From Weissella oryzae SG25 (GTDB taxonomy: Bacteria; Bacillota; Bacilli; Lactobacillales; Lactobacillaceae), in NCBI RefSeq assembly GCF_000691805.2, contig NZ_DF820486.1:1-64000 (forward strand): DNA of 64,000 nucleotides, given 5' to 3'. Shown here one piece after another: positions 9,090 through 18,360 of this stretch; position 1 is the stretch's first letter; each line of letters begins with the position of its first letter. A program made the translations under genes and the position numbers. The notes below the pieces were generated by a model. That model was not told the origin of the DNA. It searched no databases and worked only from the letters and a program-made list of their open reading frames with translations.

Positions 9090-9587
9090 CTATTTACGGC
9101 GATAGCGCATAACTCGATAGGCATAATCATTTTGCTCATCCGCGGACCCAGCAAAAATCAATTCACTTTGCCAATTGGTTTCATTAAGGGCGGCCATACT
9201 AACATCCCCCGCAATTTCGGTTTCTAAATAAGTGACTAGTAGTTCATCGGCATACTTAAAGGCCAATTCATACACAGCCTTACCGCCAATCACAACCAAA
9301 TCTTGCTTAGCCGCTTCAGCCAAAGCCAAGGCCGCTGCAAAGTCCGTTACTTTTTTAAAACCAGCTGGTAGATTTTCAGCCGGCTGCCGTGTCAACACTA
9401 AATTGGTTCGGTTAGACAAGGGATGCCCACCAAAGCTTGTCATCGTTTTACGCCCCATTAGCACTACTTTATGTAAGGTCGTTGCCTTAAAGAAGCGCAT
9501 ATCTGCTTGCTGATGCCAAGGAATCTGCCCGTTTTTGCCAATCGTGCCATTCCGACTTTGTGCCCAAATCATGATTACTTTTGTCAT
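9090..9587 (-). CDS. folA: Dihydrofolate reductase
   Basis: A 165-residue protein that reduces dihydrofolate to tetrahydrofolate with NADPH. Visible marks: IWAQSRNGTIGKNGQIPWH at the N-terminus, the active-site acid in ADMRFFKATT (about D30), MGRKTMTSFG for NADPH binding, and VIGGKAVYELA near 100. Length is normal for the family. No thyA is adjacent; folA lies between the ABC-F gene and a Cof-type phosphatase with short gaps, suggesting one transcript. Confidence 0.95.
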   Translation of the reverse strand: MTKVIMIWAQSRNGTIGKNGQIPWHQQADMRFFKATTLHKVVLMGRKTMTSFGGHPLSNRTNLVLTRQPAENLPAGFKKVTDFAAALALAEAAKQDLVVIGGKAVYELAFKYADELLVTYLETEIAGDVSMAALNETNWQSELIFAGSADEQNDYAYRVMRYRRK

Positions 9588-9595
9588 CCTAATAC

Positions 9596-11476
9596 CTAAC
9601 TTTCAACGATTTCCGACAAAACTTCCCAACGTTCCATTTTCGCCTCAAGGTCAGCATTCAGCTGCTCTAATTGGGCTTGTAACTCACTCAATTTTGCAAA
9701 ATCAGCGCCATTTTCAATCATGGCAGCTTCAATTGGTGCTTGCTTAGCCTCTAGGGCTGCAATATCATCCTCAATTGTTTCCCATTCTTTTTGTTCGGCC
9801 CAAGTTAACTTTTTCTTCTTACTGACTGGTTCAGCGGGCTTAGCCTGTGCCTTGCTTTGTTTATTATCATGTTTGACTTCACTGGCCTGACTTAGATAAT
9901 CAGTAAAACGACCATTTGCCCGTTCAATTACCCCTTGTCCTTCAAAGACTAACAACTGATTGGCGACTTTATCCAAGAAATATCGGTCATGGGATACCGT
10001 AATTACAGTCCCATTAAAACTGGCAAGATATTCTTCCAGAATCGTCAAAGTTGCAATATCTAAATCATTTGTTGGCTCATCTAACAAAAGAACATTTGGT
10101 TGTTGAATTAGGAGCTTTAACAGATATAAACGTCGCTTCTCACCACCCGATAGCTGGCGAATTAGTGTTCCGTGCATAAATGGTGGAAACAAAAACTGTT
10201 CCAATAGCTCAGCTGCCGAAATCTTATTACCATCACGGTCGGTTACCTCTTCAGCCACCTCACTTAGATAAGCAATGACACGTTTATCATCAGGAATGGG
10301 TTCAGTTACCTGCGTATAGTAGGCCATCTTAACAGTTTCACCAATTTCAATTTGCCCGCTATCCAATTGCTGATTACCGGCAATTGCATTTAACAAGGTT
10401 GACTTACCAGTTCCATTGGCGCCAGTGATACCAATTCTTTCATTACCTTGAATTAGTTGATTAAAATCTTTTAAGATTATCCGGTCATCAAAGGTTAGGT
10501 TGGCATCAATGATATTAATAACCTTCTTACCCAAACGTGCTTGGCCTAAGTTGACACTAATCTCGCCATCTTCTTGCCTGGTACCTTGTTGAGCCGCTAG
10601 TTCACGGAAATTATTTTCACGCGCTTTTTGCTTCGTTGAACGGGCTTTAGCCCCAGTTTTCATCCATGCTAATTCTTTTTGATAAAGCTGAGCTGACTTA
10701 TGCTCCGCCGTTTTTTCAGCTTCAACCCGTTCAGCTTTGGCAGTCACATAGCGCTCATAATTACCTTGGTAAATATATAATTTACCAAATGATAGCTCAA
10801 AAATTCGATTCGTAACGCGATCAAGGAAGTAGCGATCATGGGTGACCGTCATTACCGCACCCTTATAGTCAGCTAAATACTTTTCCAACCAAGCAATTGA
10901 GTCAAAGTCCAAATGATTAGTCGGCTCATCTAGGAGCAATAAATCCGGTGCTTGAATTAGCACTTGTGCCAAGCCGACCCGCTTACGTTGTCCCCCAGAC
11001 AAAGCGGCCACTGATAGATTCAAATCTGGCAAATGTAGTTGGGTTAAAATTGACTTCACTTCTGATTCGGCCGTCCATGCCTCTTCTTGATTCATTCTTG
11101 CTTCTAGGCGTGTATAGCGATTGAGAATTTTTTCATCATTTGGATTTTCAGCATAGTCATTTAAAGCCTCTTCATAATCACGAATCAACTGAAAAATGGG
11201 CTGTGCGCCGGCGAAAATTGCCTCCATAACCTTCATCTCACCATTTAAAGCTGGTTCTTGCTCCAGGTAACCAATTGAATAATCATTTGGTCCCTCAACG
11301 CTACCACCTTCAGCTGGATTAGTACCAGCAATTGCGTTTAATAGGGTTGTCTTACCAGTCCCATTAACCCCGACAATACCAACCCGATCACCAGTTTCAA
11401 TTAGAAAGGATACTTGATCCAATAGTACTTTTTCACCATAGGTGCTTTTTAAATCTGTCGCACGTAACTGCTTCAT
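9596..11476 (-). CDS. ABC-F family ATPase (Uup/YfmR-like)
   Basis: A 626-residue soluble protein with two ABC ATPase domains and no membrane segment. First half: Walker A GVNGTGKTT (about 36-44), signature LSGGQRKR, Walker B LLLLDEPTNHLD. Second half: Walker A GANGTGKST, signature LSGGEKRR, Walker B LLLDEPTNDLD. A basic ABC-F linker (EKTAEHKSAQ with MKTGAKARSTK) joins the halves, and a C-terminal Lys-rich stretch plus coiled coil (about 535-626) follows, the layout of the Uup branch. ABC-F proteins bind the ribosomal E site or act in ribosome quality control; Uup types also touch DNA transactions. Not obviously an antibiotic-resistance ABC-F. Confidence 0.9.
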   Translation of the reverse strand: MKQLRATDLKSTYGEKVLLDQVSFLIETGDRVGIVGVNGTGKTTLLNAIAGTNPAEGGSVEGPNDYSIGYLEQEPALNGEMKVMEAIFAGAQPIFQLIRDYEEALNDYAENPNDEKILNRYTRLEARMNQEEAWTAESEVKSILTQLHLPDLNLSVAALSGGQRKRVGLAQVLIQAPDLLLLDEPTNHLDFDSIAWLEKYLADYKGAVMTVTHDRYFLDRVTNRIFELSFGKLYIYQGNYERYVTAKAERVEAEKTAEHKSAQLYQKELAWMKTGAKARSTKQKARENNFRELAAQQGTRQEDGEISVNLGQARLGKKVINIIDANLTFDDRIILKDFNQLIQGNERIGITGANGTGKSTLLNAIAGNQQLDSGQIEIGETVKMAYYTQVTEPIPDDKRVIAYLSEVAEEVTDRDGNKISAAELLEQFLFPPFMHGTLIRQLSGGEKRRLYLLKLLIQQPNVLLLDEPTNDLDIATLTILEEYLASFNGTVITVSHDRYFLDKVANQLLVFEGQGVIERANGRFTDYLSQASEVKHDNKQSKAQAKPAEPVSKKKKLTWAEQKEWETIEDDIAALEAKQAPIEAAMIENGADFAKLSELQAQLEQLNADLEAKMERWEVLSEIVES

Positions 11477-11506
11477 AATCTTTTATTTGCCTCGATTAGT
11501 TCTTAA

Positions 11507-12730
11507 TTATTTACCTTGCTGGTCTTTTTGGATTATTGTAGTCGCTGCTTTTAATAATACCGGCTTATCATTAGCTAGTTCACCCATTACAACCTTATAT
11601 TCGAGTGTAGCTAATACTTTACCAAACAGTGGTCCTGGTTTAAGCGCCAATGTTTTGGTTAAATCACCACCATTAAGGGCAAGCGCCTGCTTTTCTTTAA
11701 TTGGCAATTGTTCATATCGAACTTGCAAGCTGGTACTTTCAATTGGTAATTCAGACAAATCAAGCACCTTTAAGGTCGCTTGAATTGCGGTTCCAACTTG
11801 ATAAAGTTGCCAATCAGTCACATCTTTTATCCGTAGTTGATTGAGCAAACGCAAACCACTACGAACTACTTTAATCAACTCATTACTATGTTTCCAGCTT
11901 TTCAAAAAGATTTGTGCGTCATCCGCTGTTAATCCTAACTCAAATGTTAATAACATCCAGGCAACTGTTACATCATCAATCTGCTCTTGCTTTAGTAAAT
12001 CAGCTAAACCAACTAAATCAATATCCGAATTTTCTAAACCTGGCAAGTAATTGTGAACCCCAGTTCGGAGTAGTTCAAGAATTGCATACCAAACATTTTT
12101 ACCTAGCAACAATTTAGTGAATTCCGTATTAATACGTTCCACCGCAATATTGTTAAGCAGGGCCGCATTATCTTGAATTGCCTGTAAAGTTGTTGCTTCA
12201 ATTTCAAAACCTAACTGACTGCTAAAACGTAAAGCCCGCATCATACGTAAAGCATCTTCAAAGAACCGCTCTTCGGCCTTTCCAACCGCCCTGATTCGGT
12301 GATCGGTTAAATCTTTTAGGCCATCAAATAAGTCAATTACTTCCCCATCACTTTTTAAGGCCAGTGCATTAATTGTAAAATCACGGCGTTGTAAATCTTC
12401 AGCGAGGGAACGGACAAAAGTCACCTCGTCTGGCCGACGGAAATCAGTATAGGTTGATTCAGTTCTAAAGGTGGTAGTTTCATAACCTTGCCCCTGATCT
12501 AAAATCATCACTGTCCCATGTTTAATTCCGGTATCAACTGTGTGCTCAAAAATCGCCTTAACTTCTTTTGGAAAAGCCGATGTTGCAATATCGACATCAT
12601 GAATTGGTTTACCGAGTAAAGTATCTCGGACGGAGCCACCAACAAAGTATGCCTCATACCCAGCCCCTTCAATTTTTTCCAAAATCGGTAATGCTGCGAT
12701 AAATTCTTGTGGTAATTGTTGCAACTTCAT
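11507..12730 (-). CDS. cca: CCA-adding tRNA nucleotidyltransferase
   Basis: A 407-residue class II enzyme that builds or repairs the 3' CCA of tRNAs. The N-terminal signature GGSVRDTLLGKPIHDVDIAT (about 31-50) holds the metal-binding D-x-D; FRTESTYTDFRRPDEV and the RRDFTINALA motif follow; a helical body and tail complete it. Length is normal. Start set by TTAGGAGGTC. It is the gene directly upstream of the ABC-F gene. The tRNA-Ser gene at 32.1 kb does not encode CCA, so this enzyme is needed to mature it. Confidence 0.95.
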   Translation of the reverse strand: MKLQQLPQEFIAALPILEKIEGAGYEAYFVGGSVRDTLLGKPIHDVDIATSAFPKEVKAIFEHTVDTGIKHGTVMILDQGQGYETTTFRTESTYTDFRRPDEVTFVRSLAEDLQRRDFTINALALKSDGEVIDLFDGLKDLTDHRIRAVGKAEERFFEDALRMMRALRFSSQLGFEIEATTLQAIQDNAALLNNIAVERINTEFTKLLLGKNVWYAILELLRTGVHNYLPGLENSDIDLVGLADLLKQEQIDDVTVAWMLLTFELGLTADDAQIFLKSWKHSNELIKVVRSGLRLLNQLRIKDVTDWQLYQVGTAIQATLKVLDLSELPIESTSLQVRYEQLPIKEKQALALNGGDLTKTLALKPGPLFGKVLATLEYKVVMGELANDKPVLLKAATTIIQKDQQGK

Positions 12731-12890
12731 TGGAAGACCTCCTAATTCGCTTACCAGTTTAGTATTGCACTTTGCAAGACAACCGCCCTGAGTGCATTAA
12801 TCTTACTAGTTCATATATATGATTTTAGCATAACCACACACCTACAAGCTTGGATTTAACCAAACTCGCCATTTGATTTTTAAGCAAATA

Positions 12891-12961
12891 AAAACCCATC
12901 CCAAGCATTAGCACTAGCTAGTCAAAGACCGCTGCTTAGCGCTAACCGTTTAGGACGGATT
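12891..12961 (-). terminator. Long two-part terminator after rluB
   Basis: On the minus strand a 9-bp outer stem (AATCCGTCC with GGGATGGGTT, two G-U pairs) encloses a second stem (TAGCGCTA with TAGTGCTA), followed by TTTTTATTT. It lies 28 bases past the rluB stop. The large loop is unusual for a plain terminator, but the position fits. Confidence 0.7.
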
Positions 12962-12988
12962 ATTTTAATTGCTAATAAATCAGTTAGT

Positions 12989-13756
12989 TTATAGACGCCC
13001 AGCCGAACGACGATATTGACGGCCAGCTTTTAACACTTCAACTTCTTCATAACGTAAAGGTCGGTACTCACCAGCTTGTAATCCAGTTAACTCTAACATT
13101 CCATAGCGCTCACGGGTCAATTTAATCACCTCATGACCAACTGTACGGAGCATTTCTTTAACTTGATGATAGCGACCTTCATGAATCGTTAAGCGGACCA
13201 AAGCGGTCTTTTTAGCCAAATCAGTCCCGATAATTTCGGCCTTGGCAGGGGCTGCCTTAAAACGCATAAAGCGTTTACCCTGTTTGGTTTTTACCTGTAC
13301 TCCTAAGCGTAAGGCTTTCAACTCATCATTAGTCGGAATTCCCTTAACTTTAGCCACATAAACCTTATCAATCTTATAAGATGGGTGCATCAATTGATTT
13401 GCCAAAGCCCCATCATTAGTCATTAGTAAGGCACCAGTTGTGTCATAATCAAGGCGACCAACCGGATAGAGCCGTTGTGGCTCATCCATAATATCCATAA
13501 CCGTCTGGCGGCCCTTATCATCAGAAGTTGTCGTTACGACACCACGGGGTTTATTCAAAAGAAAATATACTAATTTTTCCTTACTATCCAATGGTGCACC
13601 ATTAACTTCAATATGGTCACTTGGCTCTACTTTAGTACCCAATGTCTTTACAACATCACCATTAACAGTTACCTTGCCATCCAAGATTAACTGTTCTGAG
13701 GCGCGACGTGAAGCCACCCCTGCCTGTGCCATAACTTTTTGTAATCTTTCTGCCAT
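12989..13756 (-). CDS. rluB: 23S rRNA pseudouridine synthase, RluB type
   Basis: A 255-residue RsuA/RluB-family enzyme. An N-terminal S4 RNA-binding domain (about 1-60, ERLQKVMAQAGVASRR) precedes the catalytic domain with the nucleophile in GRLDYDTTGALLMTNDG (near 100), then the KVYVAKVKG and HEGRYHQVKEML motifs. Members convert a uridine of the large-subunit rRNA to pseudouridine. The scpA-scpB-rluB order is the usual Firmicutes arrangement and supports the rluB call. The mRNA has a hairpin just ahead of the AAGGAG ribosome site. Confidence 0.9.
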   Translation of the reverse strand: MAERLQKVMAQAGVASRRASEQLILDGKVTVNGDVVKTLGTKVEPSDHIEVNGAPLDSKEKLVYFLLNKPRGVVTTTSDDKGRQTVMDIMDEPQRLYPVGRLDYDTTGALLMTNDGALANQLMHPSYKIDKVYVAKVKGIPTNDELKALRLGVQVKTKQGKRFMRFKAAPAKAEIIGTDLAKKTALVRLTIHEGRYHQVKEMLRTVGHEVIKLTRERYGMLELTGLQAGEYRPLRYEEVEVLKAGRQYRRSAGRL

Positions 13757-13768
13757 TTTTTCTCCTTA

Positions 13769-13803
13769 GGCACCCCCGTCGTTTCCAACAACGATGGTTT
13801 TTT
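13769..13803. promoter_or_regulatory. Hairpin in the rluB leader; reads as terminator on the plus strand
   Basis: CCGTCGTT and AACGATGG pair across a short loop. On the plus strand six T follow, which is terminator-like although no plus gene lies upstream. On the minus strand the hairpin stands about 10 bases ahead of the rluB ribosome site with no T-run, so there it would be a leader structure. Confidence 0.4.
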
Positions 13804-13881
13804 GTTCATAGTCACTAACTTACAATACCCGCAATCATACCATAAAATCACCAGGTAAAGTCAACAAACAACTTAATTTAG

Positions 13882-14484
13882 CTAATCTAAGTCCTCTGTC
13901 AGCTCAAAATCCGATGACAAAGCTGGCATCAATGGTACCGTTTGATCTTTTTGGGACTTCAAATTTTCAAGAATTTCCGCATCCACTAATGGTGGTAATT
14001 CTTTTAAATTAACCAAACCAAAATAGTTTAAGAAATAATCAGTTGTTTCATATAAGTTAGGCCGTCCCGGTTCAGTTGACCGCTGCCGGCTTTCAATTAA
14101 ATTACGCAAAACTAATTTTTGTAGAGTACCTTGTGATTGAACGCCCCGAATTTCATCAATTTCAACGCGGGTAATCGGTTGTCGATAAGCAACTATCGCT
14201 AATACCTCAAGTGATGCTTGTGATAGAGCTGTCGTCAACGGTGCCGTAAAATATTCATGAATCACAGCTGCTAACTCGGCTTTAGTAACTAATTGGTAAT
14301 TATCCTCAGTCTGCATTATCGCTAAAGCTGAATTATCATCTTGCACATAGCGCTCGGCTAATTCATTAATCAAAGCTAAAATGGCGGGCCGTTCAAAACC
14401 GGTGGCAGCTGCAATCTCAGCAATCGAAATTCCTTCCTCACCGGCCACAAACAACAGGCCTTCAATTTGCTGCATACTATTCAT
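13882..14484 (-). CDS. scpB: Segregation and condensation protein B
   Basis: A winged-helix protein of 200 residues from the chosen start; it is the kleisin-associated subunit of the Smc-ScpA-ScpB condensin that organises and segregates the chromosome. Visible: [16 protein letters not shown] near the N-terminus and the conserved [20 protein letters not shown] motif, followed by [13 protein letters not shown] and [18 protein letters not shown]. An ATG giving MNSMQQIEG overlaps the scpA stop and has GAGGAAA at a usable distance; an upstream ATG at 14508 is less likely. Translation is probably coupled to scpA. Confidence 0.92.
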   Translation of the reverse strand: MNSMQQIEGLLFVAGEEGISIAEIAAATGFERPAILALINELAERYVQDDNSALAIMQTEDNYQLVTKAELAAVIHEYFTAPLTTALSQASLEVLAIVAYRQPITRVEIDEIRGVQSQGTLQKLVLRNLIESRQRSTEPGRPNLYETTDYFLNYFGLVNLKELPPLVDAEILENLKSQKDQTVPLMPALSSDFELTEDLD

Positions 14485-15268
14485 CAAAAACTGTTTCCTC
14501 ATTTTCATCTGCTAAGAAAGGCTTTGTTCCCTTAGTTAGGGTAATCACCCCGTAAGGGCTTATTTGCTGAACAAATAAATGTTGATGCCTTACTAAATCA
14601 AGCATGGCTAGAAAGGTCGTTACTAGCAAATCATTGCCAACCTCAGCTGGAAATAATTCATCGAAGGTTAATTCGGACATTTGATCTAGCTTAGCCATCA
14701 CGGTTACCATTTGCTGGCGAATTGACCATGTTTCATTTGCCATAGTTCTAGGTTGAACCTGCTTTTTCAAGCGTTTTTGCACCATTTTAGAAAAGGCTAA
14801 CTGCAAATCTGTCAATTCCAAGCCTGCTGCCACTGGCAAACTATCAATATCAGCTGGAATGGTCAAGGGGCTTCGGGAGAATTGTAACTGCCGTGCATCT
14901 TCACGCTCCCTTAATTCATCAGCCGCCACTTGATAGCGCTGGTATTCAAGGAGTTGTTCAATCAAGGCTTCCCGTGGGTCATCTTCATAATCCACCTCAG
15001 CCAAGTCGTTATCTAAATCTAATTCAAGCTCTGGTCTGGGTAATAAGTAACGTGCTTTGATACTCATCAAAGTCGCTGCCATAATTAAAAATTCGCCCGC
15101 TATATCTAAATCATTTTGTTCTGCTTGATGCAAAAAAGCTAGATATTGTTCTGTGATACTAACAATCGGGATATCTAGAATATCCATCTCATTGATTTTA
15201 ATTAAATGTAATAACAAATCAAGGGGGCCATCGAAATCGCCTAAATGATAAGTAACCGCTGCTGCCAT
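14477..15268 (-). CDS. scpA: Segregation and condensation protein A (kleisin)
   Basis: A 263-residue kleisin that bridges Smc heads. The N-terminal [20 protein letters not shown] motif is typical and binds the Smc neck; the acidic linker (about 95-115) and the C-terminal winged helix (about 190-263, TFDELFP...[12 protein letters not shown]) complete the fold. It starts immediately after the ribT stop and overlaps scpB, so xerD-ribT-scpA-scpB-rluB looks like one operon. Confidence 0.95.
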   Translation of the reverse strand: MAAAVTYHLGDFDGPLDLLLHLIKINEMDILDIPIVSITEQYLAFLHQAEQNDLDIAGEFLIMAATLMSIKARYLLPRPELELDLDNDLAEVDYEDDPREALIEQLLEYQRYQVAADELREREDARQLQFSRSPLTIPADIDSLPVAAGLELTDLQLAFSKMVQKRLKKQVQPRTMANETWSIRQQMVTVMAKLDQMSELTFDELFPAEVGNDLLVTTFLAMLDLVRHQHLFVQQISPYGVITLTKGTKPFLADENEETVFDE

Positions 15269-15628
15269 CTAATTTTCCCGCCAATCATTCAAAACTGGCT
15301 GGGTGACAATTGTCCCAATAATGCCTTCATCAGGGAAACGCAACTCCAACTCATGTAAAATTTCTTTGCCTAATGCTAAACGTTCCCCCGCACTTAGGCT
15401 AGGATTAAAAATTATTCGGCGAACCAAAACAGTGCCATAAAGCGATTCAATGCCCAAACAAACTGGATATTGTTCATCATTAGTCCGCCATAAAAGTAAC
15501 TGCCGTTGCTCATTATGCTCGTACCACTCAATCTCTCGTTGAACTGCATTAATGCCCACTAAATCAGTTGCATAAGACAACATCCCCATCAAAATTTTTG
15601 ATTGTTCATTTTTTGCTGCTATAAACAT
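15269..15628 (-). CDS. ribT: RibT-like GNAT family protein
   Basis: A 119-residue protein matching B. subtilis RibT in length and pattern: MGMLSYATDL near residue 14, then EIEWYEHNEQRQLLLW, then a GNAT-like core with a degenerate acetyl-CoA loop (LSAGERLALGKEIL). RibT lies by the riboflavin genes and scpA in Bacillus; here only the link to scpA is kept, and the riboflavin transporter is elsewhere in the window. The ATG at 15628 follows GAGGGG; longer upstream readings run into the xerD C-terminus. Biochemical role is not settled. Confidence 0.75.
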   Translation of the reverse strand: MFIAAKNEQSKILMGMLSYATDLVGINAVQREIEWYEHNEQRQLLLWRTNDEQYPVCLGIESLYGTVLVRRIIFNPSLSAGERLALGKEILHELELRFPDEGIIGTIVTQPVLNDWREN

Positions 15629-15647
15629 CTGCGCTGAATTCCCCTCG

Positions 15648-16562
15648 TTAATCTTTTTTTGCCCGTGGATGACTTCGTTGATATACTTCGGCCAAACGTT
15701 TATTCGAGATATGCGTATATATTTGCGTGGTAGAAATATCCGCATGGCCTAATAATTCTTGTACAATCCGTAAATCAGCCCCATTTTCTAATATATGCGT
15801 TGCAAAACTATGCCTAAGCGTATGTGGTGACACATCTTTAGTAATCCCAACACTGGCAACTAATTGTTTAATAATCTTCCAGACACCTTGTCGTGTCAGC
15901 TGACGGCCATGGTCATTTAGAAAGATAATGGTTGGATCTTGCTGGCGCCCCAGTAACGGGCGAACATCTTGCAAATAACGTTCCAGCCACATTGCAGCCA
16001 TATCACCAATTGGAATGATTCGTTCCTTATCCCCTTTACCAACAGTCTGAATCAAGCCTAAATCTAAATGTAGATTATCAAACTTTAAATTGACCAATTC
16101 AGAGACCCGCATACCAGTTGCATACATCACTTCAAGCATGGTGCGGGTTCGGATACCTAAATTAGTGCTGGTATCAGGCGCTGCTAGCAGGGCTTCAACC
16201 TCCGCAATGGTCAAAACCGCCGGTAGATACTGACCTTTTTTGGGTGGGTCAACCTGTAGCATTGGATCATTTGTCACCAATTGGTTGCGATGTGCATACT
16301 GAAAAAACTTCCGCAAAGAGGTTACCATATGGATTACCGTATTACGGGCCTTGCCTTCTTCTTCCAGCGTTCCCAAAAAAGCTAAAATAACAAAACGGTC
16401 AACTTGCTCTAAAGTCGTAATTTGCTTTGTTTTAAGATACTCAAAGAAAAGCCGTAAATCTTGTCGGTAAGAACTGCGCGTATTTGCTGATAACCCGCGT
16501 TCGACAGTCACGTATTGCAAATAATCCTGTAATTCTGCATCAAAAGGTATTTGCTCAGTCAT
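15648..16562 (-). CDS. xerD: Site-specific tyrosine recombinase XerD
   Basis: A 304-residue recombinase that with XerC resolves chromosome dimers at dif. It has an N-terminal SAM-like core-binding domain (about 1-95) and a catalytic domain with the first Arg in ATGMRVSEL (near 155), HTLRHSFATH (His and Arg), LLGHADISTTQIYTHI with the third conserved His and the nucleophilic Tyr near residue 285. Length is right for XerD, and the position upstream of ribT-scpA supports XerD over a phage integrase. It overlaps nothing upstream (3-base gap to cvfB). Confidence 0.93.
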   Translation of the reverse strand: MTEQIPFDAELQDYLQYVTVERGLSANTRSSYRQDLRLFFEYLKTKQITTLEQVDRFVILAFLGTLEEEGKARNTVIHMVTSLRKFFQYAHRNQLVTNDPMLQVDPPKKGQYLPAVLTIAEVEALLAAPDTSTNLGIRTRTMLEVMYATGMRVSELVNLKFDNLHLDLGLIQTVGKGDKERIIPIGDMAAMWLERYLQDVRPLLGRQQDPTIIFLNDHGRQLTRQGVWKIIKQLVASVGITKDVSPHTLRHSFATHILENGADLRIVQELLGHADISTTQIYTHISNKRLAEVYQRSHPRAKKD

Positions 16563-16565
16563 ATG

Positions 16566-17432
16566 CTAATCCTCGGAAACTAAATGCAAGCCAGCTTCAT
16601 CTTGGCTGATTTTTCTAGCCTTCATTAAGTTACCAACTGCCCGCTTGAATTGGCCCTTTGACATACCAAAGTAGCGTTTAATTGCTGCTGGATCACTTTT
16701 ATCTGTGTATGGTAATTGACCATCATTTGAACGCTCTAGTAAGGTTAGAATCATTTGGGCATCCTCACTAATTGCTTCATAAGCACGTGGTTTCAAAGAC
16801 AAATTCAAAATACCATCTGGTCGCATACCAATGACCCGGGCATTTACAACTTCCCCTAAACGTGGCTCACGCAAACGCTCATCAGGATGAATGAAACCAA
16901 AGTTGAAATCCTTAGTAATAACATAGGTTCCAACCATCTTCAAGCGGAAGACTGTTGCTTGAACGTTTTTATTTTTCATATCGGTTTTAGCTGGGATGCG
17001 GATTGCTTGGAGCATATCCATTGGGATTAATTCCCCCCAGAGCCGGTCTTTGTTATCAACCCGCAGTGTAATCATTAATTGATCACCCCGTTGTGGCCAA
17101 AGCTCCTTGATTGTTGGTAGTTCATCAATTGACACAACGACATCCTTATTAGGTAAACCAATGTCCACAAAGACCCCTAGGTCACGTCGAATATCAGTTA
17201 CCGTCCCCCAAGCATAGTGGCCGAGGCGCACTGCTGGTACATTCTTAGTAATTTGTAATTGGTGTTGTTCATTTTCATAGGCAAAGCCACTAACAAGGCT
17301 ACCAATATTGAGCGGCTTAGCTAGCTCATCCTTGGCTACTTGATAAGTCAAACCATCAACTTGTGCAAAGTAGTAATGGTCATTTTCATCGGTAACTTTT
17401 GCGGCAATTATGTCGCCAATTTTCATTGTCAT
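16566..17432 (-). CDS. cvfB: CvfB-family S1 RNA-binding protein
   Basis: A 288-residue protein with S1-type RNA-binding repeats: an N-terminal half-domain, then AWGTVTDIRRDLGVFVDIGL (about 75-95), then FGFIHPDERLREPRLGEVVNARV, and a C-terminal winged helix (KRYFGMSKGQFKRAVGNLMK) typical of CvfB. CvfB is known as a virulence and RNA-processing modulator in staphylococci; here it is a cytosolic RNA-binding protein of unknown target. The ATG at 17432 has GGAG at good spacing; an upstream ATG at 17459 lacks one. Confidence 0.88.
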   Translation of the reverse strand: MTMKIGDIIAAKVTDENDHYYFAQVDGLTYQVAKDELAKPLNIGSLVSGFAYENEQHQLQITKNVPAVRLGHYAWGTVTDIRRDLGVFVDIGLPNKDVVVSIDELPTIKELWPQRGDQLMITLRVDNKDRLWGELIPMDMLQAIRIPAKTDMKNKNVQATVFRLKMVGTYVITKDFNFGFIHPDERLREPRLGEVVNARVIGMRPDGILNLSLKPRAYEAISEDAQMILTLLERSNDGQLPYTDKSDPAAIKRYFGMSKGQFKRAVGNLMKARKISQDEAGLHLVSED

Positions 17433-17487
17433 ATTTTTCTCCGTTATTATCTTATTCATCTAATCAGCACTGTGCTGATTGCATTTT

Positions 17488-18165
17488 TTAAAGTACTTCC
17501 ATCAATTCAACTAAACGCTGAATCTCCTGTGTTGGTTTAAAGGCGCTTGTATTACTTTGCTTTTTTAGATTAACCCAAATACGGTCTAAGCCAAAAATTT
17601 GGGCCCCCTGAATATCTGCACTGAGGCCATCACCAATCATAACCGTATCGCTTAAACTTAATTGCGCTTCATGTTGGAAAATGTATTGGAAAAATTCCTT
17701 AGCTGGCTTAGCATAGCCGATTTCTTCTGAAGTGTAAATCGCTGCAAAGTATGGGGCTAACCCAGAGGCTGCTAATCGACGTTCCTGCGTTAATTTAACG
17801 CCATTCGTCCCAGCTAAAATTCGATAACCCTTATCATGTAAGTTTGCTAAAACTAACTGGGCATCTGGTATTTGAGCATAGTTAGTATCAAGGTAATGCC
17901 GGTATTCAAGCTCAACCTTTTGTCCATCAACCGCTTGTCCAAATTCTGCAAATAATTTTGCAAAACGAGTGTTTAATAATTTTGTCCGATCCGCGCCATG
18001 CTCGACTTGCTGCCAAACCGCCTGGTTAATTATTTGGTACTGGGTATTAGCCGCTGTTAAATCATCAAGTCCATGAGCTAAAAAAATTTGTTCTAAGCCG
18101 TAACGCTCACCAGCTTTAAAATCAAGTAAGGTATCATCTAAATCAAAAATTAAAGTTTTGTACAT
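17488..18165 (-). CDS. YjjG-family noncanonical pyrimidine nucleotidase (HAD)
   Basis: A 225-residue HAD hydrolase. Motif I is FDLDDTLLDF (residues 6-15), motif II AGTNG (near 103), motif III the lysine in GYAKPAKEFFQ, motif IV MIGDGLSADIQGA. The helical C1 cap and the extra LDDTLLDF match YjjG/YfnB, which dephosphorylate (non-canonical) nucleoside monophosphates. The ATG is set by GAAGGATTAG. It leads the cvfB-xerD-scp group with a 55-base gap to cvfB. Confidence 0.8.
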   Translation of the reverse strand: MYKTLIFDLDDTLLDFKAGERYGLEQIFLAHGLDDLTAANTQYQIINQAVWQQVEHGADRTKLLNTRFAKLFAEFGQAVDGQKVELEYRHYLDTNYAQIPDAQLVLANLHDKGYRILAGTNGVKLTQERRLAASGLAPYFAAIYTSEEIGYAKPAKEFFQYIFQHEAQLSLSDTVMIGDGLSADIQGAQIFGLDRIWVNLKKQSNTSAFKPTQEIQRLVELMEVL

Positions 18166-18316
18166 CTTACTAATCCTTCTTTCGCCCAATGACGCTTTTC
18201 TATATCATACCAAAAATCCCAGCTTTCTTCTGCCTTAACTGTAAAATTAAAGGTTTAATTACCGCTTTGAATGATGTACTTAGTTGGTAAATTGCATCAA
18301 ACTGCTAACTTCGTAA

Positions 18317-18350
18317 TAAAAAAGCCAGTGGGCACTAATCCCACTGGCTT
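18317..18350 (-). terminator. Terminator of the trehalose operon
   Basis: Minus-strand stem AAGCCAGTGGG/CCCACTGGCTT followed by six T, 10 bases past the pgmB stop. Confidence 0.9.
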
Positions 18351-18360
18351 GTCTTATTCA

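Noticed and set aside
9596..11476. Antibiotic-resistance ABC-F (Msr/Lsa type)
   Set aside because: The C-terminal coiled coil and short linker fit the Uup/YfmR housekeeping branch better.
15648..16562. xerD as a phage integrase for the lysis module
   Set aside because: It is 43 kb away, in the conserved ribT-scpA-scpB context, and has XerD length and motifs.
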